Shown piece after piece: positions 50,601 through 62,600 of a DNA stretch of 64,000 nucleotides. Each line of letters opens with the position of its first letter. Position 1 is the stretch's first letter. Source of the stretch: Sebastes aleutianus (taxonomy: Eukaryota; Chordata; Actinopteri; Perciformes; Sebastidae); assembly GCA_916700875.1 (NCBI GenBank), contig CAKAKS010000067.1:5522909-5586908 (forward strand). Direction: 5' to 3'. The notes beneath the pieces are model-generated. The model was not told the DNA's origin. It ran no database searches and saw nothing but the letters and a program-made list of their open reading frames with translations. The position numbers and the translations under genes were made by a program.

Positions 50601-53600
50601 TAAGTCTTCTAAACTGCATGCATACATTTTAATTTGGGCAAATATTAGTCAGTAGGCTTATTTATTGAGATGACCAATCACTTTCCCTCTAAATATAAAT
50701 GCAATAAGAATCAAAAAGAAAACATTGATCTTAATTAATGCAATGTTTTTTAATAGAGTTTGAAGAGTTGAAATTCCCATTGAGTCTTTTTGACATAGTC
50801 ACTGGTTTTTGGATGTATTCCCCCCCCCCAACTGCAAACAGGAGCTGCTAATGGGACTCAAGTTTTAGAGGTTACTGGGTTCGCATCCTGTGTGAAAGTG
50901 TAAAACCAACGCGTAGTTGTCTTTGTGTTCGTGAGCGTTAAGTTTCACTTTTCAAACGTAGTTATATGTACGTAAACACAAAACATTTAATTCAGTTTTA
51001 CAATGTGTTAGAACGTGTTGCTTTTAAGTTTTGCCTTCACTTTTACGCCGTAGTAGGTGCAGTAGGCCCCTACTGACCCACATCTATGAGGCTTTTAAGG
51101 ACTGATAACGCCCATTTAATGAGCTGATAACAGTTGAATCGAGTCAAGAGCAGTCATTAAAAACAGATTTAAATGGAAAACATACAAACAGAAGAAAAAG
51201 AAAGCAAGTAGATTGCTGAAAAACACAGTAAAGTCCATAGAGGACCTTCAAGTGCTACAATCAGCACTGGCACTTCTATTCTCCTGGCAGTCCTACAGAG
51301 TACTAAAGTACATCAGGAGTACATCAGGATATGAAACCAGTTGTGATGGTGAAAGGTCGCACAGGGGGAAGGACTTTAAAAAGAGAGCACTACAAACATA
51401 GTGATGTGCACAAATTCATAGTGTCATACAGAGTTATTGGGGTCTAATGAATGTAGCAATGGTGAGCGGACATGATGTTGAATATCTGAGGAAAGATTGT
51501 GTTTAAATGCTTGGTTGGTTAAATTGATGATTACAGTCCCAGCATAAGTAAAGGGGTCTTTAAGCTGTGACTTATCTGCTGGTGAGTATCATAGTCGAGT
51601 GGAAAAGCTGCATCAGTGTTTGAGCGTGTTGTCTGGTAGTTCTGCTGTCCCCTGAACACAGAAGTGTAAATCCAACTTAAATTACGTGTATAGCCGTTGT
51701 TTGTCATTCAGACAGGGCGACAGGATGTTGTCAGCAGTAGCAGAGAACAGGACAAACAAAGTGAATATGAATTAGAAGGAAATGTTGTACATAATGTGTG
51801 AAATGTAAAATTCAAGCCTACTAAAGAGCCCTGCTCTAGGGTTATGTTTAATGTTGCTACTAACGATTATTTTTTTTACTTGATTATTCGATTAACATCA
51901 GAAAATAGTGAAAAATGATCAGTTTCTTGGAGCCCAAGGTAATGTCATCAGGTGTCTTGTTTTCTTCGACCAACAGTCCAAAAACCCAAATATATTTAAT
52001 TTATGTATTATGTTAAAAAAAACAAATTTTTCACATTTGATAGCTTAAAAAAGACACTTTTTTTTTTGCTTAAAAATGACATGATTTATTGATTATCAAA
52101 GTAGTTGCTGATTAATTTTCTGTTGAGTACGATTTTTTTTGTCAGAGAACACAAACCATACAGCATGCATTCTTGTATTCCATGTAAAGTTGCAATGACA
52201 GATTATATTTTTATAGAATATTGTTTTTTGTTTTTTTTTACAATTAGTCGATTAATCCAATAATTATTTTTATCGATTAATCTATAGATTATTTTCTGAT
52301 AAATTGATTAATCCTTTGGTTAATTTACCAATAAATAATAACCATAACTTCTACCATTAATCATCCAACCTTTTATACAAGTAATATAATATAATATAAT
52401 ATAGTACAAGTAATATAGTACTACAATACAATACTATAATATCATATAATGATATTATCTAACAATAAATATAGAAATCTACAATTTTGGAGAAAATCAC
52501 AAAATCTGAAGTTGTAAATAATTTCCACTTGATTTTGCCTATAAGATCGGAGCCTGCATGTCCCAGAGGAAGTTGTGTCTATTCAGATGGTAAATGTCTG
52601 ATGTAACCGGCATCATGTTCAAATTCTCACGTTTATAACAAACCAAATTTCATGAAAATCGGTTCAGAATTAAGCGAGTTACAGTCGATTTTGAGTAATC
52701 TGCATCTCTTAATACACTGTATTTGGTTACTAGCGGATCTTGACCTCTCCAATATGGCGGACGCACAGACGCACGTCAAATCACAAAGCGGTATTTTTTA
52801 CAACGACTTGCGTGACGTTAATGTAAATCTACGGCGTCTAGTCGATGCCATCGTCAACATTGATGCGTTGATGCAGCCCTCACAGTTACTGCTTCTGTTC
52901 AATGACTTCTGTAATCTATACTTATCCATCCCTCTTATTTTACAGTTCACTCACTGTCTGCCGTGTCTCTCCCTCCCTCTGCTCTGCTCTTGCTGTAGGT
53001 ACGTACCAGGGCCAGTGGACCGGTGGGATGCGTCATGGCTACGGCGTGCGTCAAAGTGTTCCATACGGAATGGCCTCAGTCATCCGCTCACCTCTACGGA
53101 CCTCGTTGTCTTCCCTCCGCAGTGAGCAGAGTAACGGTACAGTCCTGCGTGACAGCCTGTCCGACAGCCCCGCCGGCACACGCGGCGGCTTCGTACTCAA
53201 CTTCCACTCGGACGGAGAAGGTTCAGAGAAGAAGAAGGGTCTTTTTCGCCGCGGCTCCCTCTTTGGGAGTCTTCAGCGACTGCGCAAATCGGACTCGCGC
53301 TCGTCGATTTCCAGCAAGCGCAGCTCGGCGCACAGCGACACCAACATGAGCCGCATCAGCTCGAGCGACGCAAACTCCACCATCAGCTTCGGAGACGGAG
53401 ACCCCGTCGATGACTACCTGCCTCTGGAGGACAACGTGGACGCCACCACCACCGAGTCCTACATGGGCGAGTGGAAGAACGACAAGCGCAGCGGCTTCGG
53501 CGTCTCCGAGCGCTCCAACGGCATGAAGTACGAAGGCGAGTGGTTGAACAATAAGCGCCACGGCTACGGCTGCACCATCTTTCCCGACGGAAGGAAGGAA

Positions 53601-56573
53601 GAAGGGAAGTACAAGAATAACGTGCTGGCCCGCGGCATCAGGAAGCAGCTGATCCCGCTGAAGAACACCAAGACCAAACAGAAGGCGGATCGAGCCATCG
53701 AGGGAGCAGTGAGAGCAGCAGCTATCGCCAGAACCAAAGTAGAGATTGCCATCTCCAGGTAAAGATCATCTCAGAAAGCCGTCAACTTTCACCCCCTTCT
53801 TTTGGGCCATTATTTGCCTTATCTGCCGAGGCAGCGCTGATCAAATATGAATCAATATTCTGTTACTTGCTTTAGGAGGGGAGAAATAGGCATTACAGTA
53901 ACAGAATATTGATTCATATTTGATCAGCGCTGTCTAGTTTGACCGTATGGTCGGAGTTCATGAGTGATTGACAGTTGCCTCCGTTGAATGAACAGCCAAT
54001 AGGAAAGCTCTCTCTCTGAAATGACCTGTGATTGGTCAAAGTCGCCCGTCACGGGCTAAATTTTTTAAAGCCTGAAAACAGAGCCATGATGAAGTGCAGA
54101 AGTCTAGTTTTCTCTCAGAACACTTGAATTACAATATGCGGAAAGGTTATTATGGAATTTTTTTTGCCCAAAAACGTTCTGCCTACTGCCGCTTTAATAC
54201 AACATACGTATTTGCTTCCTAACTTTGGGAGTGGCCATTGTTAAGTTGTTGTGTATTATAAGGCACTGGCCTGCACTTTGCTGTCAGTAGGTAGATGTGA
54301 CAGAGAGTGAGCTCATGCTACTGTAGCAGCTTCAGTAGATAAACGCATCTGCATACTGCTCCATGTAGACTCTGAAGACTGCTGATTTAGCTCTCATTAT
54401 GTTCCTCATAGTTTTGATGGACCACATTAAGGTTCCAGCAGTTGTAGCAGGCCAGAAAAAGTGCTAGTCCCCCCAATACAGTATATCATTGTAAACATAA
54501 CTATAGAATTTTAAGTAATGTAATAATATGCCTTGAAAGAACTTGCACTAATTATAAATGCAATACAATGCGTTCTTACTAGGGCTGTCAAAGTTAATGC
54601 AATAACATGTTTTGTTTTAACGCCACTAATTTCTTTAACACATTAACACAACTTGCGATTTTCATGTTGTAGCGGATCAGCTTTAATGCTAGAGTGAAGA
54701 TAATGGCATCATATGAAACAAGTAAACCTAATGAATCCATTGGTACCAACTAGGGATGGTTTTTGATTTTTTGAATACCCGTTAAATTATAAACCTTGTG
54801 TCTGCGTGCAAGCGGCGCCGCGCCTCACGTAGTTTCAGCAGGTAGATCAGCTGTTCCAGAGGCGGAGCATATCGTCATTCAAACCCGACAGAAACAAAAT
54901 AAAACTCACCAAAACCGTCTCGGTTTGTCTTTCCACTGGCCTCCTCCACTGTTCCAACAATATGGTTGAAAAAAAACGCAGATTATTTGAATAATAATCG
55001 ACTAATTCCCAGTGATTTTCGAATAGTATTTTTGCTTGGAATGCACATCCCTAGTACCAACCATGTCATAGCTTGTCATGAAGGAGGTTAAATAACGCTC
55101 CAAACTTGCGCTAAATTTTGGCGAGGAAAAACTGGCACGGCCATTTTCAAAGGGGTCCCTTGACCTCTGACCTCCAGATATGTGAATGTAAATGGGTTCT
55201 ATGGGTACCCACGAGTCTCTCCTTTACAGACATGCCCACTTTATGATAATCACATGCAGTTTGGGGCAAGTCATAGTCAAGTCAGCACACTGACACACTG
55301 ACAGCTGTTGTTGCCTGTTGGGCTGCAGTTTGACATGTTATGATTTGAGCATATTGTTTTATGCTAAATGCAGTACCTGTGAGGGTTTCTGGACAATATC
55401 TGTCATTGTTTTGTGTTGTTAATTGATTTCCAATAAAACATATACATACATTTGCTTGAAGCAGCATATTTGCCCACTCCCATGTTGATAAAGAGTATTA
55501 AATACTTGACAAATCTCCGATAAAAGATGAAACAAATGTGATTGATTTGCGATTAATCGCGATTAAATATTTTAATTGATTAACGGCCCCAGTTTTTACT
55601 TTTCAAAAGATTGCCCCCCCCCTATCCCCCACAATATGTTTACCACCCCTTGGGTTAGAGATGTACAAATACAAATGCAGCACAGTGAGGATACAGACAT
55701 TTCATACACCAGATGTAATATAATGCGAACCCTGCCGATGCACATTCAACCCACGCTGGACCGGTTCATATGAGTCAGCTGTCACTCTGTTTGTCACTGT
55801 TAGTAGAGAATCCTACCCCCCCCCCCCCCCCATCCCCCACCTGTCTGTCTCTCTCCTTCTCTCTCACATCCTTATATTTCTCACAGTACAGTAGGAAGTG
55901 ATATTGTGTCTCCACCTCTCTTGTATGACAAAGTGAACACAGCCCGGAGTAGTACAGTAGGTGGTAGTGGGTTTGAGCGGCTCTAGTTTAGTGAATCAGA
56001 CTTTTTTTATTTTTTGGTAGTTTTACATTGCATTTTACCAGTTGTGTTCGTGCAGGACGCACAAAGTCCAGCCCGTCAGGACAACCCTGTGTCCTACAAA
56101 ATTACGTTACCGAACAACTAATCTGCATTCTCAATTATGTCTGGAGGGACGCTTTTCTCGCAGTTTTAAACAGTTTTGAACACGTGGTTAACGTTGTTCA
56201 TTATAACAAAACAGAACAACGTGGTTAGGTTTAGTAAAAACATGCTATGAACGTAAATTAAAATAATTGAACGCTAACTTTTAGTTACACATGGGACACG
56301 AACAGCAGTCTCCTGGATGAAAGTCCTGTGTTTGTTGGAGCCATCCATCCTCTCTGACCTCCTCCCTACGCAGACTTCCATTGATTATCATTACAAACGT
56401 ATTTGTGATATGTCTGAAACAAACGTAATCCGCAAAACAAAATGCGTTTCACTTGAAATGTAATTCATAATGCAGTTTAGTTGTATGGGAACGTGAGTTT
56501 TAGTAGACGGGGCTGGTCAGGATGTGGAGTCTGTAGTTTAGAGGAGAAGGAACCAGAGCTGCACTAGTTGAAT

Positions 56574-56627
<54 letters not shown>

Positions 56628-59600
56628 GGGAATAAAGAGAGAAAAAAGAGACATAGGGAGGTCAAGAGAGTAGGTGTGTGGGCTGGAGGGAGAGGGAGAG
56701 AAGCAAGTAGGCACATTCTTGGCCAGATTGCCAGTTTGTGCACAAGTGCATGTGTTACCTGTGTGTGTGTACGTGTGCGCGTGTGTGCGTCAGAAGTAGT
56801 GCTTGTCTAAATAAGGCCAAGGAGGACGACGCTTATCAACAGCTGACAGCACCCCCACCCCCCCACCCCTTCCCCAATCCGTCAGCAGTGTGCTTTATCT
56901 GGTATCCTCCATGGTCAGGTCAAGAACTCTGTTGATGACACGGCTGACCTTTGGACTGGAGCTTCCTGGATTGGTTTCTGTTGTGGCTCGAGGTTGATTT
57001 CTAATTGATTATTATTATTATAATATTGTATAAATAGTACCACGGACAATAATAATAACATAGTACTGAAAGATGAGTTAGTGCATTTCTTTTAGTTTGT
57101 TTGTCACTCTTAGAAATAAGGGTTGCAAATGAAGGGCTGAAGTTCAAGGGTTCCACAAAGAACCATTTTCACCCAAAGAACCTTTTTTGGAAGAAACAGT
57201 TCAAGGATTGTTGAAAGCATTGGGTGTTAAAAGCCCAACCCAGCCCACACCCCCTTCAAAAACTGTGATTGTGAACCATGATCGTCGTGGGTTACGCTGC
57301 ACCACATCAGTGCCAGCCCTTTAAGCCCCTTCCCCTCTGAAACCCATTATTTCCAATTGGCTTGCGCAATGCCATGAAGGCGTTTTGAGCAAAGCGTGGG
57401 CGTAGCGCGGCGCTCGCTGAACACTGCCAGCCAGTCACAGTGGTAGTTTTTAGTCATTAAAAAACAACTAGAAACCAAATAAACAATAACATTCAGCTGA
57501 AAATAATACAAAATAAGAAAATGATCCACCCTCTGTTTTAATGATGAAGGTTTTACTGTTAATAATAATAATGTTAATAATATTAAATATTACATTATGG
57601 TGTTTCTTTTATTGTACAAATTAATTTTAAAGTAAATTATAAAATAAATAAAAATGAAATCTAAAATGACCAGTAGTTTACAGTAAGTGAACACACATTA
57701 GCAGGAGGTTGGTGGAGAGGGCAGCAGTAACAGCTGGTTAGGATTGGATGATACTGGGGCTGTCAATCAATGTCAATCAAATTCAAAATGTACCTTAAAG
57801 GGAGATTTGTCAAGTATTTCATACCCCGTATCAACATTAAGCCTGCACGACATGAGGAAAACATCTGCGATGTGTGATAACATTGTTCAATTCCTCGATA
57901 TGACTTGCGATAAATAAACAAATATTGAAGTGTGCATATTAGCTATACGTATGTCAGCCTGGTTGTCTTTAAATTCAGAACTGGATTAGAATTGAATATT
58001 TTAAATATAACCAGGCTAGATGTTGTTTCTAGAGCAGCAACAGTAATGTTTACAACAGCAAAGTCACCATATTAACTCACTAATATCTCACTGGAAACAA
58101 TCTAAAATGTTAATAAAAAGATGATAAAGACTGAAGAACACAGACGTCCTTCCTCCTGTCCTCTGACCTCTTGTCCTCTGTCCTCCTCCCTCTGTCCTTC
58201 GTCTCAGCCAGCTGATGAGTTTACCAGTAAGAAACATGACAAACTAACCTAAACAGTTGGACTACATAACCTACTGCAGCTTTTATTTTAGCTTGTGTAG
58301 CCGAGGGTTACGTTGCTCCTATACTTTATGAAGATAATAAATTAATAACATGGAGGTCTGCACCCTTATTAATAAGACCGCTTCACCTCTTCCGTTCCTG
58401 CCTTCACAATAAACTCAAACACTGAAACAAGGCTTACTAGAGGGAAGTAAAGTCATTCAGAACTCAACTAAATAACTCACACGTGTTTACAGTTAGCTGT
58501 TAGCCGCCGAGCCAACGCGCTGTGCTTGTGTAAACAGCGGCGGTGGATGACAGACTGTGGACTGAGCAGATTGCTTTCCTACATTGTTTAACAGTTTCAT
58601 CATGTCTATCCTTGTTGAACAGGTGCAATGATAACGTATCTTGGCTTTACACTTGCAAAGTTTTATTGCACTTACTGACAGTAACGAGCGTAGTCGTCAT
58701 CAACTCATCTCCACCGCGACCTCTCTGATCAGCTGTTCACTGACTTCACTGTGTGTGTTTGTGTGTGTGGAGAACTCCAACACAGAGCAGGAAGCGTGAT
58801 AATAAATACTACAGTCTTTAGCCCCGTAGCCCGTTTACTAACGTTCATATCGTGCTGGCGATGAAAATACAATGTATTGGTCAGCCCTACTGTAAAGGGG
58901 AGACTCGTGGGTACCCATAGAACCCATTTACATTCACATATCTGGAGGTCAGAGGTCAAGGGCCCTCTTTGAAAATGGTCATGACAGTTTTTCTTCGTCA
59001 AAATTTAGTGTACGTTTGGAGCGTTATTCAACCTCCTTCTCGACAATCTGATGGTTTCCTTAGGTTTTCTAGTTTCATCGTATGATACCAGTATTTACAC
59101 AGAATTTCCAGCTTTAAAACTGAGCCCGCTACAACCTAAAAATTGCAAATTGTGTTAATGCGTTAAAGAAATTAGTGGCGTTAAAACGAATTTGCGTTAT
59201 CACGTTAACTTTGACAGCCCTAGATTGTACTACTAGTCAATCATTTAACACGGGGCTCTAAGTTACTGTACTATACTTCACTCTGGTGAGGTTAATAATC
59301 TCATTCAATTTCATAAATCTCTGCTCAGACACTTCCAAATTAACCATACGTAGCAAAATGGGGGCAACTTCGCTGTGTGAGTATGTTAGTTACTTGCTGG
59401 ATGCTGAACTCACTCTGAGTCTGAGTGTTTGATGTTTGTGTCTTTTTGCAGGACGTCCCATGCGCGGGCTAAAGGAGAGACAGCAGACCAGGCTGCACAG
59501 TCAGCCGGTCAGGATTCTGATATCGCCAGAGCCGTGGCCAGAGAGCTGTCCCCGAACTTCCATCAGCCAGGTACAGTAACAGCAGCACGCAGCACAGTAG

Positions 59601-62600
59601 AAAAGCATAAAGTGAATTAAACGCTAAAGAAACTAAACAATCTTTTATTTTGTCCTTTGACATGACAGAAAGCATGGTGTGTACTGGTTTTGTTTCTGCA
59701 GATTACAGCCATGTATAGCCTGTAGCGCCAACTTCTGACCAAACTACGCTGTAGCCGAGTTTATTCGCTCACAAACAAGTTAATGGAAATGCGGCTAATT
59801 CACTTTCAAAAGTTCGCTTCAGATTCTCTTGACAATTGAATGGAAACACAGCTAATGTTGCCTTGCTCCCGGATCTCAGCTATTACTTTGATGAGTACAA
59901 TGGTATCATAAGTGATGGACTACAGAAATAACACCCAAGTTGTAACAAACCAGATTTATCCTTTGATGCTGGGATATTTCCCTGATAAATATCATTTTCT
60001 TTTAACTTTTGTTATTTCAGGCCCTGACTACGTACGGCAGAAGTACAACGAGCCAGTGGAAGTGAAGGAGGTTGTGGAGGAGAAAAAGGAGAAATCTCCA
60101 TCAGGGAGCCCTCATTTCTACCGGAAAGGCACAACGCCCGACCCGTCTCCGTCTCCGAGCCCAGTTCCCAGCCCCACTCCTTCACCCGTTGCTGCTGTTA
60201 AAAAGAGCTTTTTTAGCAGTAAAACTCCCGCCGCTATTGCTCCAGCAAAGCCTGCTGGGAAAGAGAACGCAACCCCAACAGCTGAGTCTTTGACAGCAGG
60301 TAAACCCCTTTTTAAACTGACAACCATGTCTTCCTCATGAAACACCCTTCATCAGCAATTAACAGTCATCAAGGTTACAAGGTTCATTTGTTTTGTCATT
60401 TTACAACTCAGGGTTGCTCAGTGAAATGTAAGGTGTAGCCTCTTCACACTACACACACATAGAACATATATTTAAATTAGAATACAATACAATATTTGTA
60501 TGTACGTTCAGCTATATGAAGCAGCAGCAATGATTTTAGTTTAACTTTGCTCACTGTCACTCTGTTAGTGTGGATATTATGAAGTGAATGGTTGCTCTGG
60601 TTTGCATTCTACAATGAAACATAGAAAGTGTTCAAATGGAGCACAGTGGGATATGATTAATAGCTGGTGTTCCTTGGTTGCAATTAGGGGTGCATCTACT
60701 ACATCAATGTATTGATTTATTTTCTTACGATCCAACTACATCGATAGGTGCTCGGCAAGTTGTCCTTCACGGGGACGTATATCGATCTAAAATCGATTTA
60801 CAAGGTCAATAATCGATTGTAACGATACTAAGAATTTGTATTTAGACACCACAAACGTTACATGGATGTATTTTTTATTTATTTTTTTAGCACTTTTATT
60901 CGTAAAAAAATGTAAAACGTTACTCCGGTTCACTCTCCCTGTGTATAACTTCATCGACATGCGGCAGCTTGCAGCGCAAGTGTGCATGCAGACGAACGGC
61001 GCCCCTTTGCCGGAACTCCTCGCTCTCTCTCACCCGGTAGTGGCGTGGAGGGAGACCGGCGCCGGTCTGCATGAGGTGCCGGCGCTGCGATGCAGAGGAG
61101 CCGGTCGGCAGAAATTTCACTTTGGGAGTGTTACGTGACGAGGTGGTGTTCATCAATCCACCTGACTAGGGATGTCGCGAGAACCGATACTTCGGTACCA
61201 ACTCGGTACCAAAATTAAAAAAATGTGACGGTACACGTTTTCTTCGGGACCGATGCCTGTAATGGTAATTTGATACCTGAGCGGAGGTACTGGAGATGCG
61301 ATTCTCACGGATCTAATGGGGGCAGTATACGCTTACAAGTGTTCTCATCTGCCGTGAAATGAAGGAAGAAGAAGAACGCCGTAACAGCACGGAAAACAAC
61401 ATCAACACGGAGACGTGAAAGAAGCCAGCTGGCTAGTTAGCCAAGCTGCGTGCAATGAACGAGAGCGAAAACGCTAAGCAACCGACCAGCCAGTTGTAAT
61501 TATTTTCCAATACACCTCCAACTCCGGGTAGTTTGTGAGCTGCGGTAGGGAATAAATCCGGCTCTGTTGAGCGCAAAAGAGGAATCGTTTCCAGTCTCCC
61601 TTCTTCTACAAGTTAGCCACACGCAACGTTACAATGGATTCGCAAAAACCAGTATGCGGTGCAGTAACGGTGCCGTTTACTTTTCTTTCCAAAGGAGGAA
61701 ATTCTTCCAATTTAGCAAAGCACCTGAAAGACAGACATCCAGACAATATTGTTTATTTTAAATATTTGAAGGCTACATGCCTCTGTTCTGTTTTGCAATG
61801 TTAATAGACGTTTCTTTTTATTTATTACTTAAAGGCTACATGACTCTGTTGTTTGTAATGTTCAAATGTTTTAATAAAGGAGTGCGTGTTGAATTAAATG
61901 GGATTCATTGTTTTTTTTTGTTTTTTTTACCGTGGTACCGAATTGGTATCGAGAATCGTGTAAATTCACTGGTATTGGTATCGACTACTAGATTTCTGGT
62001 ACCGTGACATCCTTAAACCTGACGAGGCTTCACCCGCAGGCGCTTTCCTCGTACACATTAGTTTTCATTCAGAGAAAATTACTTTCTTTTCCCGTTATGA
62101 TATCAGTGTGCACGCAGCATCGGCCTCACGTAGCCAGCCGGAAAGCAGACGGGTCCGCGGGGCAAAGTATCACGGGAGTTAAATAAAAAACACAACAGAA
62201 ACTGTTGTAAAAACGTATCGTTACTACTCTAGTTGAGATGGGTCCCAATTAATTAAAGTGGATTACCATGCAACGTGCTGGCCTGACCATCAGGAGCAAG
62301 TTGGGGTTCAGTGTCACTCAGTGTTACTCAAGGACACTTTGTCATGCGGACCAGATGAGGATGATCGAACAGCCAACCCTGTGATTAGTGGATAACTCGC
62401 TCTACATCCTGAGCCACAGCCGCCCCCCCAATCAATATATGTGTCGGTTCTTTGGCTTAACTATCTCTCTTCTCTTTTCCTTTCTTCTACTCATCAGGCA
62501 TAACAAAGGCAGCATCAAATGTTTCTCTCAGACAGGAAGTGAGGCAACAGGAGGCTCCTCCAGCCACGACAGCCAGCAGTTACCCCAGCAACGGGCAGAT

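Noticed and set aside
52652..53125. 157-codon open frame running into jph1 exon 2 in another frame
   Set aside because: It starts in a dispersed repeat and is out of the conserved jph1 frame.
53223..53561. 112-codon minus-strand open frame opposite jph1 exon 2
   Set aside because: An antisense shadow of a codon-biased exon.
58265..58282. CCTACTGCAGCTTTTA, like the end of MITE family A
   Set aside because: The adjoining sequence does not match the family; probably a chance or tiny residual match.
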